NCBI RefSeq assembly: GCF_019748365.1
Contig: NZ_JAIEPN010000027.1
Coordinates: 1 to 64,000 of the forward strand
Origin: Novosphingobium sp.
GTDB taxonomy: Bacteria; Pseudomonadota; Alphaproteobacteria; Sphingomonadales; Sphingomonadaceae
Direction of reading: 5' to 3'
Length of the DNA: 64,000 bases
Part shown: positions 1 through 12,360 of the stretch, one piece after another
Numbering within the stretch: position 1 is the first letter of the stretch
How the letters are laid out: every line of letters starts with the position of its first letter
Program-made: the position numbers and the translations under genes
The notes under the pieces: model-generated
What the model saw: the letters and a program-made list of their open reading frames with translations, nothing else
The model's database searches: none
Told to the model about the DNA's origin: nothing

Positions 1-2445
<2,445 letters not shown>

Positions 2446-2462
2446 TCTAGGGTATCAGAGCA

Positions 2463-3896
2463 ATGGGCAAGGCAACCGGCTTCCTCGAAATCGATCGCAA
2501 GGATCGCAGCTACGACGCGCCGCAGGAGCGTCTGAAGCACTACCGCGAGTTCGTCATCCCGCATGACGACACCACGCTCAAGGGCCAGGCGGCGCGCTGC
2601 ATGAACTGCGGCATTCCCTATTGTCACAACGGCTGCCCGGTGAACAACCAGATCCCGGACTGGAACCACCTCGTCTACGAGAACGACTGGCGCACCGCGC
2701 TCGACAATCTCCACTCGACGAACAACTTCCCGGAATTCACCGGCCGCATCTGCCCCGCCCCGTGCGAGGCCGCCTGCACGCTCAACCTCGTCGACCAGCC
2801 CGTCACCATCAAGTCGATCGAATGCTCGATCGTCGACAAGGGCTGGAAGGAAGGCTGGATCGAACCGCAGGTGCCCGCGCACAAGACGGGCAAGACCGTC
2901 GCGGTCGTCGGCTCCGGCCCGGCCGGGCTCGCCTGCGCGCAGCAACTCGCCCGCGCCGGCCACTCGGTGACGGTGTTCGAAAAGTCGGACCGCGTCGGCG
3001 GCCTGCTCCGCTACGGCATCCCCGATTTCAAGCTCGAGAAGCACCTCATCAACCGCCGCCTCGTCCAGATGATGGCCGAAGGCGTCGAGTTCCGCACCTC
3101 GGTCGAAGTCGGCGTCACCGTCTCGGTCGCCAATCTCCTCGAAAACTTCGACAAGGTCGTCCTCGCCGGCGGCGCCGAAGACCCGCGCCCCATCGGCATC
3201 CCCGGCTTCGAACTCCCCGGCGTGCGCTACGCCATGGAATTCCTCACCCAGCAGAACAAGCGCGTCGCCGGCGACGATGAAATCCGCGCCGCCCCGCGCG
3301 GCTCGCTCCTCGCCACCGGCAAGCACGTCGTTGTCATCGGCGGCGGCGATACCGGGTCGGACTGCGTCGGCACTTCCAACCGCCAGGGCGCCCTCTCGGT
3401 CACCCAGCTCGAAATCATGCCGCGCCCGCCCGAAAAGGAAGACAAGGCGCTGACCTGGCCCAACTGGCCGCTCAAGCTGCGCACGTCGTCCAGCCACGAG
3501 GAAGGCGTCGAACGCGAATTCGCCGTCCTCACCAAGCGCGTCCTCGGCGAGAACGACGTCTCCGGCCTCGAATGCGTCCGCGTCGAATGGAAGAACGGCA
3601 AGATGGAGGAAGTCGAAGGCAGCACCTTCGTCATCCCCGCCGATCTCATCCTCCTCGCCATGGGCTTCGTAGGCCCGCGCAAGCAGGGCCTGCTCGAACA
3701 GTCCGGCGTCGAACTCGACGCGCGCGGCAACGTCAAGGCGAACACCAGCGACTACCACACCAGCCACGAACGCATCTTCACCTGCGGCGACATGCGCCGC
3801 GGCCAGAGCCTCGTCGTCTGGGCCATCCGCGAAGGCCGCCAATGCGCCCGCGCCGTGGACGAAGCCCTGATGGGCGTGACAGAACTCCCGCACTAA
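2463..3896 (+). CDS. gltD: Glutamate synthase small subunit
   Basis: This 477-aa protein is the NADPH-oxidising flavoprotein partner of GltB. It has an N-terminal domain with Fe-S cysteine clusters ([24 protein letters not shown], residues about 47-105). An FAD dinucleotide fold follows ([15 protein letters not shown] near 148-162), then the NADPH fold ([13 protein letters not shown] near 290). The C-terminal [17 protein letters not shown] motif is typical of the family. The length is normal. The start sits 17 bp after the gltB stop, so the two are almost certainly co-transcribed. Hairpin repeats follow the stop and may end the transcript. Confidence 0.97.
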   Translation: MGKATGFLEIDRKDRSYDAPQERLKHYREFVIPHDDTTLKGQAARCMNCGIPYCHNGCPVNNQIPDWNHLVYENDWRTALDNLHSTNNFPEFTGRICPAPCEAACTLNLVDQPVTIKSIECSIVDKGWKEGWIEPQVPAHKTGKTVAVVGSGPAGLACAQQLARAGHSVTVFEKSDRVGGLLRYGIPDFKLEKHLINRRLVQMMAEGVEFRTSVEVGVTVSVANLLENFDKVVLAGGAEDPRPIGIPGFELPGVRYAMEFLTQQNKRVAGDDEIRAAPRGSLLATGKHVVVIGGGDTGSDCVGTSNRQGALSVTQLEIMPRPPEKEDKALTWPNWPLKLRTSSSHEEGVEREFAVLTKRVLGENDVSGLECVRVEWKNGKMEEVEGSTFVIPADLILLAMGFVGPRKQGLLEQSGVELDARGNVKANTSDYHTSHERIFTCGDMRRGQSLVVWAIREGRQCARAVDEALMGVTELPH

Positions 3897-3897
3897 T

Positions 3898-3935
3898 CCC
3901 TCCCCGGAACGGGGAGGGGGACCACCGCAGGTGGT
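3898..3935. repeat. Double hairpin dispersed element after gltD
   Basis: Two adjacent perfect hairpins are visible. CCCTCCCCG/CGGGGAGGG has a 3-nt loop (3898-3918), and ACCACC/GGTGGT has a GCA loop (3921-3935). The element starts right after the gltD stop and could serve as a transcription or mRNA-end structure. Sequences of this shape are dispersed in many alphaproteobacterial genomes, so it is probably a repeat copy and not a dedicated terminator (there is no U tract). Confidence 0.6.
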
Positions 3936-3969
3936 GGAGGGGCGCCGCACAGGAAAGAGCCTACGGCGG

Positions 3970-3989
3970 GCAAGGGCCATCGCCCTTGC
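3970..3989. repeat. GCAAGGGC hairpin repeat, copy 1
   Basis: An 8-bp perfect inverted repeat, GCAAGGGC/GCCCTTGC, with a 4-nt loop. A second copy of the same hairpin lies at 5508-5527 after the tetR gene, and a degraded half copy lies near 4133. It is a small dispersed palindromic element. Confidence 0.6.
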
Positions 3990-4043
3990 ATCCCGTCATC
4001 TTCCCCGCGCCAACTTTACACCTCCGTCCCTCCCACCGCCCTT

Positions 4044-4124
4044 CGTCATTCCCGCGAAGGCGGGAATCCAGAGCCGCCCACCCCGCGCCAGCCGCCCTGG
4101 ATTCCCGCCTTCGCGGAAATGACG
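4044..4124. repeat. Inverted pair of REP-like repeats (CGTCATTCCCGCG type)
   Basis: A copy of CGTCATTCCCGCGAAGGCGG at 4044 is followed by an inverted copy ending at 4124 with one mismatch. Each copy has its own internal hairpin. The same family recurs at 9822, 14234, 21754, 26362 and 62274, always between genes. It lies between the 3' ends of gltD and the leftward membrane gene. Confidence 0.8.
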
Positions 4125-4164
4125 AAGGTTTGGGGCAAGGGCCATCACCCCCCGCATCCCTTCC

Positions 4165-4746
4165 TCAGGCCGCCCCACCGGCCACGCGCCGGGTCCGCCA
4201 CGCAGCAATCCGCAGCGCCAGCGCCGCCAATAGCAGCGGCACCACAGTCAGCCCTAACGAGCGCAGCTCGGGCTCGAAGACCATCGAGGCATAGCCCACA
4301 AGATAGTAGAGAAACACGATCTGCACGCCCGCCGCATGCAGGCGGTGCCACCATCGGCCCAACTGCTTCATCGAACCCGGGTTGGATGAGAAGGCCATCA
4401 GATAGATGACGGCATAGCCGACGATCCCGGCGGCGGGCTGCGGCGGGCTTCCCGGCTGGGCGATGTAGTTCAGGATGGCGGCCAGATGCACGGTATGGGT
4501 CAGCGCAAAGGCGAGGCCCAGCGAACGCCGGTTCCGGCTGAGCCATGCCGTCCACTGGCCCGGCCAGAGTCGATGGAGCGAGGAGGCCGTGTAGATCACC
4601 AGCACCAGCGGCACGCCGGCCCGCGCGGTGAAGCGCGCCATGTAGAGCGCGCGCTGAAGCGCATCCTGTCCCAGCACCTGGGCGAGCAGCAACGCAGTCG
4701 TGCTCGCCGCCAGGGCATAGAGAAACGGTTCGATCCGAAGGCGCAT
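4165..4746 (-). CDS. Ferric-reductase-like transmembrane protein (MsrQ/YedZ-like fold)
   Basis: A 193-aa membrane protein with about five or six hydrophobic segments. Paired histidines (THTVH near residues 84-87, WHRLH near 134-137) resemble the heme ligands of the ferric-reductase-like transmembrane domain family. It probably carries b-type heme and moves electrons in the inner membrane; the partner is unknown and no msrP lies next to it. It is transcribed away from the tetR gene at 4911, with a perfect 7-bp-arm operator between them, so it is the likely target of that repressor. The exact role is not established. Confidence 0.7.
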   Translation of the reverse strand: MRLRIEPFLYALAASTTALLLAQVLGQDALQRALYMARFTARAGVPLVLVIYTASSLHRLWPGQWTAWLSRNRRSLGLAFALTHTVHLAAILNYIAQPGSPPQPAAGIVGYAVIYLMAFSSNPGSMKQLGRWWHRLHAAGVQIVFLYYLVGYASMVFEPELRSLGLTVVPLLLAALALRIAAWRTRRVAGGAA

Positions 4747-4807
4747 GGCGGACCTTTCAGGCTGGAGCGGACAGGGTAGGGGGCGAATCAGTCCAAATAA
4801 TCTCTAA

Positions 4808-4827
4808 AACCGTCCATATAGACGGTT
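4808..4827. promoter_or_regulatory. Palindromic operator between tetR and the ferric-reductase-like gene
   Basis: AACCGTC and GACGGTT form perfect 7-bp arms around CATATA (18 of 20 positions symmetric). It lies 62 bp from the start of the leftward membrane gene and 84 bp from the tetR start. This is the usual placement for a TetR-family repressor controlling itself and a divergent target. The binding protein is inferred from position. Confidence 0.7.
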
Positions 4828-4910
4828 ATGGAAATCAGCCAGCCTTTTTCCCACCATCGTTGATCCGGCCGGGTTCGCGGCTATGGTGCGCGCCCAGACA
4901 AGGAACAGCG

Positions 4911-5486
4911 ATGGCAGACAGCATCAAGCGGAAAGGCCCCGGCGCGCGGCGCGAAGGCGTGCTCGATGCGGCGGAGGCGCTGGTGCTCGATACCGGCGCG
5001 GCGCACCTCACCATGGACGCGGTTGCGGCGCGCGCCGGGGTGAGCAAGGGCGGCGTGCTTCACCACTTTCCCACCAAGTCGCATCTGATTCAGGCCATGC
5101 TCGATCGGTTGCTGGTCGTGTTCGAAGCGGATTCGGTCGTGGTGGAGCGCCTTGCCGGCCCCGATCTCAGGGCGCAGATCCACGCCTGGATCCGCCTTGC
5201 CGAAACCCCCGATCCGAAGGTCGAAGGCATCGCCGCCGCGCTGCTCTCCGCCGCCGCCAACGAGCCGGAACTGCTGTCCCCCTTCGGCGTGATGATGCAG
5301 CAGCGCCTCGCGCAGCACCGCGCCCACCCGGACTATGCGCTGGCCCTCGCAGTCCGCACCGCGCTCGATGGCTACTGGCTCTGCAATGCGCTGCGCATGG
5401 GGCCGTTCACGCCCGAAGACCACACCGCATTCTTCGCGATGCTGCACACCATTGCCGAAGGGATCGGGAGCGGCGGCGGCGGCTAG
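4911..5486 (+). CDS. TetR/AcrR family transcriptional regulator
   Basis: A 191-aa repressor-type protein. The N-terminal helix-turn-helix is clear (VLDAAEALVLDTGAAHLTMD, then RAGVSKGGVLHHFPTKSHLI, residues about 12-60). The rest is an alpha-helical ligand-binding domain of the kind seen with TetR_C-type sequences. The ATG at 4911 is preferred over the listed TTG at 4860 because AAGGAAC precedes it at good spacing and it begins just before the conserved helix. It is divergent from the ferric-reductase-like gene, and the palindrome at 4808 is its likely operator. The ligand is unknown. Confidence 0.88.
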   Translation: MADSIKRKGPGARREGVLDAAEALVLDTGAAHLTMDAVAARAGVSKGGVLHHFPTKSHLIQAMLDRLLVVFEADSVVVERLAGPDLRAQIHAWIRLAETPDPKVEGIAAALLSAAANEPELLSPFGVMMQQRLAQHRAHPDYALALAVRTALDGYWLCNALRMGPFTPEDHTAFFAMLHTIAEGIGSGGGG

Positions 5487-5507
5487 CGACGGCTGAAGTT
5501 TGGGGAT

Positions 5508-5527
5508 GCAAGGGCAATGGCCCTTGC
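5508..5527. repeat. GCAAGGGC hairpin repeat, copy 2
   Basis: Same 8-bp-arm hairpin as at 3970, with loop AATG, placed 21 bp after the tetR stop. The 329-bp gap from 5487 to 5815 between two convergent genes holds only this hairpin and the 28-bp palindrome at 5637. I see no convincing gene in it. Confidence 0.6.
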
Positions 5528-5636
5528 CCGCCGGAGGCCTTCTTCCTCAGCAACCGCCCAAACCCCTCCGTCATCGGCTGCGCCGATGCCACCTCCCCAT
5601 GTGTGCTGCGCAAAAATGGAGAGGGCGAAGGGCACA

Positions 5637-5664
5637 ATAAATAACAGACGCGTCTGTTATTTAT
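5637..5664. promoter_or_regulatory. Perfect 28-bp palindrome, orphan operator-like site
   Basis: The half-site ATAAATAACAGACG is followed directly by its exact reverse complement, with no loop, giving 28 symmetric bases. ACAGACGCGTCTGT-type cores are common for TetR-family operators. It is the most AT-rich stretch nearby. It sits between the 3' ends of tetR and rimO, and no open gene starts next to it on either strand. It could be an operator left after gene loss, a site for a remote regulator, or a weak bidirectional terminator. Confidence 0.6.
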
Positions 5665-5815
5665 AAACCGCTGTCCTACAGGCCGTCACCTGCGGCATGG
5701 TCCGGTGATGGTCCTCAGCCAGCCCCGCATTTCTGCCGCTTCCCATGCCCATCGGCGTGGCAAAAAGGCACCAGTCGGGGCCCTGACATTTCCGCTCAGG
5801 ACTGTGTCAACTGTG

Positions 5816-7207
5816 TCAACTTGCCGGACGAATCACCCCGTAGAGGTCATGCGCGTCGGCGTCTTCCACCAGCACCTCGGCGAAGTCGCCGGCCTTCAGA
5901 TCGGCAGGCACGTTGCGCAGGTAGACCGCCCCGTCGATTTCCGGGGCGTCGGCCTGGCTGCGGGCGGTGGCGCCGATGTCGCCGTCTTCGTCGGGTTCGC
6001 CGACTTCGTCGATGATGACGGGGATCGTGCGGCCCACCTTGGCGGCGAGTTTGGCGGCGCTGATCGCTTCGGTCTTGGCCATGATCCGGGCGTAGCGTTC
6101 TTCCTTGACCTCTTCCGGCACCGGATCGGGCAGGTCGTTGGCGGCGGCGCCGGCGACGGGTTCGAAACGGAAGGCGCCGACTCGGTCGAGCTGCGCTTCG
6201 TCGAGCCAGTCGAGCAGGTACTTGAAGTCTGCCTCGGTCTCGCCGGGGAAGCCGACGACGAAGCTGGAGCGGACGGCGATGTCCGGGCAGATCGCGCGCC
6301 AGGCTTTGAGGCGTTCGAGCACCTTGGCCTCGTTGGCGGGGCGCTTCATGGCGCGCAGCACATTGGGGCTGGCGTGCTGGAAGGGGATATCGAGGTAGGG
6401 CGTGAGCAGCCCTTCGGCCATCAGCGGGATGACGGCATCGACGTGGGGGTAGGGGTAGACGTAGTGGAGGCGCACCCACGGCGTGTGGCCGTCCGGCGTC
6501 TTCAGCTGGCCGAGTTCGCGGGCGAGGTCGGTCATGTGGGTGCGGACTTCGCGACCCTTCCAGGTGCGCGTTTCGTGGCGGACGTCGACGCCGTAGGCCG
6601 AGGTGTCCTGGCTGATGACGAGGAGTTCGCGCGTGCCGGCGGCGACGAGCTTTTCCGCCTCCCGCAGCACCGCATCAATGCGGCGGCTGGCCAATTTGCC
6701 GCGCAGGCTCGGGATGATGCAGAAGGCGCAGGCGTGGTTGCAGCCTTCGGAAATCTTGAGGTAGCTGTAGTGGCGCGGGGTAAGCTTGACGTCGCCCGGA
6801 TCGGCCTGTGGGATGAGGTCGACATAGGGGCTGATCGAGGGCGGCGCGGCTTCGTGGACGGCTTCGACGACGGCTTCGTACTGGTGCGCGCCCGTCACGG
6901 CAAGGACGCTGGGGAACTTCGCGCGGATCACGTCCGCTTCGTTGCCCATGCACCCGGTCACGATCACACGGCCGTTTTCGGCGATGGCTTCGCCGATGGC
7001 GGCGAGGCTTTCCTCCTTGGCGCTATCAAGGAAGCCGCAGGTGTTGACGAGGACGACGTCGGCCCCGGCGTAGTCCGCGCTCATGGCATAGCCATCGGCG
7101 CGCAGGCGGGTGAGGATGCGTTCGCTATCGACGAGCGCCTTGGGGCAGCCGAGGCTGACCATGCCGACCTTGGGGGCTTCGGGCAGGATGATGGGTGTGG
7201 TGGCCAT
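5816..7207 (-). CDS. rimO: Ribosomal protein S12 methylthiotransferase
   Basis: A 463-aa radical SAM enzyme that methylthiolates an aspartate of ribosomal protein S12. The N-terminal MTTase domain has the three expected cysteines (SLGCPK Cys21, NTCGF Cys57, TGCMG Cys86). The radical SAM motif CNHACAFC (Cys156, 160, 163) follows, and a TRAM-like C-terminus ends the protein. [13 protein letters not shown] and [13 protein letters not shown] favour RimO over MiaB. The length is normal. It converges on tetR across a 329-bp gap. Confidence 0.95.
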   Translation of the reverse strand: MATTPIILPEAPKVGMVSLGCPKALVDSERILTRLRADGYAMSADYAGADVVLVNTCGFLDSAKEESLAAIGEAIAENGRVIVTGCMGNEADVIRAKFPSVLAVTGAHQYEAVVEAVHEAAPPSISPYVDLIPQADPGDVKLTPRHYSYLKISEGCNHACAFCIIPSLRGKLASRRIDAVLREAEKLVAAGTRELLVISQDTSAYGVDVRHETRTWKGREVRTHMTDLARELGQLKTPDGHTPWVRLHYVYPYPHVDAVIPLMAEGLLTPYLDIPFQHASPNVLRAMKRPANEAKVLERLKAWRAICPDIAVRSSFVVGFPGETEADFKYLLDWLDEAQLDRVGAFRFEPVAGAAANDLPDPVPEEVKEERYARIMAKTEAISAAKLAAKVGRTIPVIIDEVGEPDEDGDIGATARSQADAPEIDGAVYLRNVPADLKAGDFAEVLVEDADAHDLYGVIRPAS

Positions 7208-7316
7208 GGCGGGGGCGCTTACGCGATAATTGGCGGCGCGTCACGGCACCTTGTGGCGGTTTGCCAATCGGGCGGGGCGGGCCTAGGCACTGGGCACTTG
7301 CAAACGGGGTGGCGCG

Positions 7317-7679
7317 ATGGGTCCGGTGAACTGGGTGGCTGTGGTTGCGGCGGGGCTGGCGGCGCTGGTGTTCGGGCTCGTCTGGCACGGCCCGGCGGCG
7401 CGGCGGGCGGGGCAGGTGGTGCTGGCGGGCGCGCTGTTGCTGCTCACTTCCGCGATGATGGGGCACATGTTCGCGCGGGTCGGCGCGGCGACCTTGGCGG
7501 TGAAGCCGTGGCTCTATTTCATGATGTCGGGCGGGCTGGCGCTGGCCTTTGTCGCCCCGGCGCTGGCGATTGGCGAGGCGCGGGGCGGGGCTTCAGCGGG
7601 CGCGGTTCTGCGCGGGGCCTTGTTCTGGATCGCCAGCTATCTGGTGATGGGCACGGTGTTCTGGCTCTTCAAAGCCTGA
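7317..7679 (+). CDS. DUF1761 family membrane protein
   Basis: A 120-aa protein made almost entirely of four hydrophobic segments. It begins MGPVNWVAVVAAGLAALVFG and contains LVWHGP near residue 21, as expected of the DUF1761 family. Function is unknown. It is divergent from rimO with a 109-bp gap. Its 3' end overlaps the 3' end of the LytM gene on the other strand by 11 bp. Confidence 0.75.
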   Translation: MGPVNWVAVVAAGLAALVFGLVWHGPAARRAGQVVLAGALLLLTSAMMGHMFARVGAATLAVKPWLYFMMSGGLALAFVAPALAIGEARGGASAGAVLRGALFWIASYLVMGTVFWLFKA

Positions 7680-8204
7680 TCGGCAGATAGAGCGCCGGGT
7701 TGCGGGGGCTGGTGCCCTTGCGCAGTTCGAAATGGAGGCCGGGGCGCCTGGCCTCGCCGCTCTTGCCAATGCGGGCGATGACCTGGCGGGCCTTCACCTG
7801 CTGGCCTTCCTTCACCATCACCTTGCCGAGATAGGCATAGGCCGTGACCCAGCCGCCGGTGTGTTCGATCACGATCAGCTGGCCGAAGCGTTCGGGCTCC
7901 TTGCCGGCGAAGACGACCTTGCCGGCGGCGGCGGCGTGGACGGTCATCCCGGCGAAGGCGGCGAGATCGATGCCGTTGTTGGGCAGGCCCTTGACCGGCG
8001 CACCGAATTTCGCGGTGACGGCGCCGGAGGTGGGCCAGGTCAGGCGGGGGGCGGTGGCATCGCGCTTTTCCGGAGGCTTGGCTGGAGGCTTGGTGGCCGT
8101 CGGCGCAGCCCGGTGCTTGGGCGGGAGCAGGTTCTCCGGCTGGGCATGCGCGGCCAGCCCTGCGGGCAGGACCAGCGCCGCCGCGGCCAGCCGGAACGCC
8201 CGCA

Positions 8205-8205
<1 letters not shown>
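7669..8205 (-). CDS. NlpD/EnvC-like LytM (M23) domain protein, degenerate active site
   Basis: A 178-aa exported protein: signal peptide MRAFRLAAAALVLPAGLAAHA, a Pro/Lys-rich linker, then one LytM domain. The zinc ligands of active M23 peptidases look incomplete. The first motif reads NNGIDLAA with Asn in place of His, YAH is YAY, and HLHFE is GLHFE. The end, NPALYLP, matches NlpD-type proteins. It is therefore more likely a non-catalytic activator of cell-wall amidases than a hydrolase. Its ATG overlaps the serS stop (TGATG), so translation is probably coupled to serS. Confidence 0.8.
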
Positions 8206-9714
<1,509 letters not shown>

Positions 9715-9821
9715 GGGATTGCTCCTCCATTGGGGCTTGGTGTGGAGGCCTTATGCGCGTGCCTTGGTGGGCGGACATTGATGCGGATCAAGTGGGGACG
9801 TCGGCGTTCTGTCCCGATCTT

Positions 9822-9900
9822 CGTCATCCCCGCGGAGGCGGGGGTCCAGGGCGAAGGTGCGCTGTGGCCGCTCTGGATCCCCGCCTTCGCGGGGATGACG
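9822..9900. repeat. Inverted pair of REP-like repeats (CGTCATCCCCGCG variant)
   Basis: CGTCATCCCCGCGGAGGCGG at 9822 and an inverted copy ending GGGGATGACG at 9900. Same family as at 4044, in the C-rich variant. It lies in the 283-bp gap between the YgaP-like gene and the SnoaL-like gene. Confidence 0.8.
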
Positions 9901-9942
9901 AGGCGGTAGGGGGATGACGAGGCGGTAGGGGGATGACGAGGG
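9893..9942. repeat. 19-bp tandem repeat growing out of the REP end
   Basis: The unit GGATGACGAGGCGGTAGGG occurs twice exactly (9893-9911, 9912-9930), followed by a partial third copy. The first unit begins inside the right REP arm, so the tandem probably arose by slippage at the repeat edge. Confidence 0.8.
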
Positions 9943-9957
9943 GGCGTGTCGCGCTTG

Positions 9958-9979
9958 GTGTCTCGACTTCGCTCGACAC
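9958..9979. repeat. Short dispersed palindrome (GTGTCTCGACTTCG type)
   Basis: GTGTCTCGA and TCGACAC flank CTTCGC in an imperfect hairpin, 18 bp downstream of the SnoaL-like gene's stop. Its shape matches dispersed palindromic elements of alphaproteobacteria. It could mark the end of the P450 operon transcript. Confidence 0.4.
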
Positions 9980-9997
9980 GAACGGTGAGGGACGGGG

Positions 9998-10516
9998 TTA
10001 AAGTTGGCGGTACCTTTCGTGCCCACCCCCAAGTATCTCCAGGATCGGCAGCGGGAAGGCCGCGTTGGGATTGAACACCGGCTGGTCCGGGATCGGGTGC
10101 GACCAATCGAGCACATAGTTGCGCCGCGCGATGCGCCATTCGGTCCCGCGCTTTGCGAAGGTGTCGAGATAGCGGCCGCCGTATAGCGTGCCGGCGTAAG
10201 TGCCGTCTTCGCCCTGCCGCGCGCCGGCGGTGAGGCCATAGGTTTCGACTTCGGCATGCGATCCATCGACAAGGCGGATGGCCGGCGGGCCGCTCAGGTG
10301 CCAGCGCCGTGCGCTGCGGCGTTCGATGGCCATGACGACGGGGACGAACTCGGCGGCGCTGCCCTTGAAGAAGCCGTAGTCGACCGCGGCATCGGGCCAG
10401 AAGCAGCTGGCCTGTCCTTCCTCGTCGAGCCAATCGAGCGTGTGCGAGTAGCGCGCCAGCACATCGATGATCGCGTCCTTGGCGAGCAGATCATCTAGCG
10501 AGGTGGCAGCGGTCAT
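9998..10516 (-). CDS. SnoaL-like / NTF2-fold protein
   Basis: A 172-aa protein of the SnoaL-like family (NTF2-type cone fold). The start of the domain reads DLLAKDAIIDVLARYSHTLDW, and a late strand reads GTEWRIARRNYVLDW. Relatives are small-molecule dehydratases, cyclases or hydroxylase-associated proteins; the reaction here is not known. Start 10516 is chosen because its ATG overlaps the upstream stop (ATGA). It is the third gene of a leftward operon with a P450 and an ABM-like protein, all linked by 4-bp overlaps, so it should act on the P450 product or its ring-opened derivative. Confidence 0.75.
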   Translation of the reverse strand: MTAATSLDDLLAKDAIIDVLARYSHTLDWLDEEGQASCFWPDAAVDYGFFKGSAAEFVPVVMAIERRSARRWHLSGPPAIRLVDGSHAEVETYGLTAGARQGEDGTYAGTLYGGRYLDTFAKRGTEWRIARRNYVLDWSHPIPDQPVFNPNAAFPLPILEILGGGHERYRQL

Positions 10517-10914
10517 GCGCGGCCGGTCCACCATGCGGGAATGGTGAGCGGGAAGCGTTCCTGCGCGGTCTTCAGGTCCGCATCCGCATCGGCAGGAAGC
10601 GGCGCATCGACCGTCGGCGGGAGGCCGCCGCCCGCGCCCTTGACCGGGTCGAGGTATTCGAGGCGGATGCCATCGAGCACGGCGGCAAAGTCATGGCCTT
10701 CATGGTGCGGCGACATCTGGTGGCGGTAGAAGGTGGCCTTGTCGTCGAAGGAGAGCAGGCAATAGTAGAGGTTCGGTTCCTCGCCCTTCCAGTATTCGTA
10801 GCGCTTCACGCCGGTTTCGGTGGTCCAGGTCTGGTGGGCCATATCGGCCATGATCGCCTCCCACTTCTCCTCGGTGCCGGGCTTGATCCTGATGTGCGCG
10901 AGAAGGGTGGTCAT
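10513..10914 (-). CDS. Antibiotic biosynthesis monooxygenase (ABM)-like protein
   Basis: A 133-aa protein beginning MTTLLAHIRIKPGTEEKWEAI, a typical ABM-type dimeric alpha-beta barrel start, with an unusual Pro/Asp-rich C-terminal tail after residue about 95 (the P..VDAPLPADADADLK region). Some ABM proteins are cofactor-free quinol oxygenases; others only bind metabolites. The listed ORF start at 11040 is too long. ATG 10914 overlaps the P450 stop (ATGA), and its stop overlaps the SnoaL-like start in the same way, so all three proteins are translationally coupled. Confidence 0.7.
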   Translation of the reverse strand: MTTLLAHIRIKPGTEEKWEAIMADMAHQTWTTETGVKRYEYWKGEEPNLYYCLLSFDDKATFYRHQMSPHHEGHDFAAVLDGIRLEYLDPVKGAGGGLPPTVDAPLPADADADLKTAQERFPLTIPAWWTGRA

Positions 10915-12233
10915 GCCGTGGTCTCCGTTTCGAAGGTGCAGTGAAGCGCGAGCGTGCCGAGCATGATGCCCGGCTGGTGGAGGAAGGTGTTGCCGGGGGC
11001 GTAATCGAGGCTGGCGAGCCGGTCGCACAGGCGGTTCCACGCGATGGTCTGTTCGAGCCGCGAGAGGCCGGTGCCGGGGCAGACGCGCGGGCCGGCGGAG
11101 AAGGCGAGGTGGCGGGTGACGGCGGCGCGGTCGAGCTTCAACTCCAGCGGGTCCTCGAATTCGTCGGGGTCGATATTGGCGGCGCCCCAGCGCAAGTGGA
11201 GGGAGGAGCCTGCGGGGACATGGACGCCCTGAAACACCTCGTCCTGCGAGGTGATGCGGGTGGAGAGGCCCTGGGTCGGCGAGCGCAAGCGCATGCCTTC
11301 CTCGGTGAACGGGCGGATGAGGGCGCGGTCAGCCTTGATCTTGGCGAAGAGGCCGGGGCGTTCGATCAGCAACTGCGCTTGTTCGACGAGGGCGTACTGC
11401 GTGGTTTCCAGCCCGCCGATAACCATGGCGTAGACGATCCCGTCGATCTCGTCGTCGGTGAGCTTGCGGTCCAGCGCCTCGTAATGGACCTGCGTGAGGA
11501 AGCTGATCATGTCCTCGCCCGGATTGGCGCGGCGGCAGCGGACGTGATCCCGCACATAGTCCGAGAAACCGGCGAGGAGGCGGAACTTCTCGGCGGACTG
11601 TTCGGGCGTCAGAATATTGTTGTGCCCGCAGCCGTGGACATAGGACATGACCTGCGCATTGCCCCAGATCTCGAGGTCCTTCACGTCCTCCAGCGGGAAG
11701 CCGAGCACGCTGGCCATCGTGCGCTGGGGCAGGGGCCGGGCGAAATCGGCGACGAAATCGAACTGTTCGCCGGCGATCCACTGGTCAATCAGCGCATCAA
11801 CGTGGCCGGTGATCATGGCCTCGTGCCGCTTGGCGCCGGGGCCGACCCACGGATCGGTGAGCTGCTGGCGGTGCGCGCGCCACAGTTCTGGATTGGGGCG
11901 CAGCGAGGCGATCGATTTCACCATGGCATCGATATCGGGCATCGCGCGGACCGAGGCGGGATCGGCCTTGCGGGCTTCGAGCAGAAGCGAGAGCGTCGGT
12001 GGATACCTCTCCCAATCGCGCACAACGCGGGCGATGTCCTCGTACTTGGAGAGGATGAAGGCGTCGCGGTCCGGGGTCAGCCCTTCGCCGGGGAGGCGCA
12101 GCACGGGCGCTTCGGCGTGGAGGATGGCATAGGCCTCATACCAGTGCTCGGCCGCGCCGGGGGCGAAGAGATCGACGTCCGCCAGCGCACGCGGACACGC
12201 CATCGGGCTCAGCTCGTGATTGACGTGGCGCAT
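10911..12233 (-). CDS. Cytochrome P450 (leftward)
   Basis: A 440-aa soluble bacterial P450. The heme-binding loop FSAGPRVCPGTGLSR has its Cys near residue 385. The I-helix region reads GGLETTQ (the usual acid-threonine pair appears as ETT), and the K-helix is EEGMRLRSPTQ. It should hydroxylate a small hydrophobic substrate using a ferredoxin; no P450 ferredoxin or reductase gene is adjacent. First gene of a three-gene operon with ATGA overlaps. A second P450 of different sequence is on the divergent side, after the AhpD-like gene. Confidence 0.93.
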   Translation of the reverse strand: MRHVNHELSPMACPRALADVDLFAPGAAEHWYEAYAILHAEAPVLRLPGEGLTPDRDAFILSKYEDIARVVRDWERYPPTLSLLLEARKADPASVRAMPDIDAMVKSIASLRPNPELWRAHRQQLTDPWVGPGAKRHEAMITGHVDALIDQWIAGEQFDFVADFARPLPQRTMASVLGFPLEDVKDLEIWGNAQVMSYVHGCGHNNILTPEQSAEKFRLLAGFSDYVRDHVRCRRANPGEDMISFLTQVHYEALDRKLTDDEIDGIVYAMVIGGLETTQYALVEQAQLLIERPGLFAKIKADRALIRPFTEEGMRLRSPTQGLSTRITSQDEVFQGVHVPAGSSLHLRWGAANIDPDEFEDPLELKLDRAAVTRHLAFSAGPRVCPGTGLSRLEQTIAWNRLCDRLASLDYAPGNTFLHQPGIMLGTLALHCTFETETTA

Positions 12234-12360
12234 GGCCCTCTCCCCCGGCTTTATCCAAATAGCCAGTTGTTGTGGGGGGGATGGTGCATGACCAATGCGC
12301 AGGCTGCCATGCTCACTTTTGCCAAGACCATAAAGGGCAGCGGCTATGGGAGATCACAGC

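Noticed and set aside
5705-7690. 661-aa plus-strand ORF over rimO
   Set aside because: Shadow of rimO; no recognised motif and no RBS.
9893-9942. Possible CRISPR-like repeat
   Set aside because: Direct tandem of 19 bp with no spacers and no cas genes; it is slippage at a REP arm.
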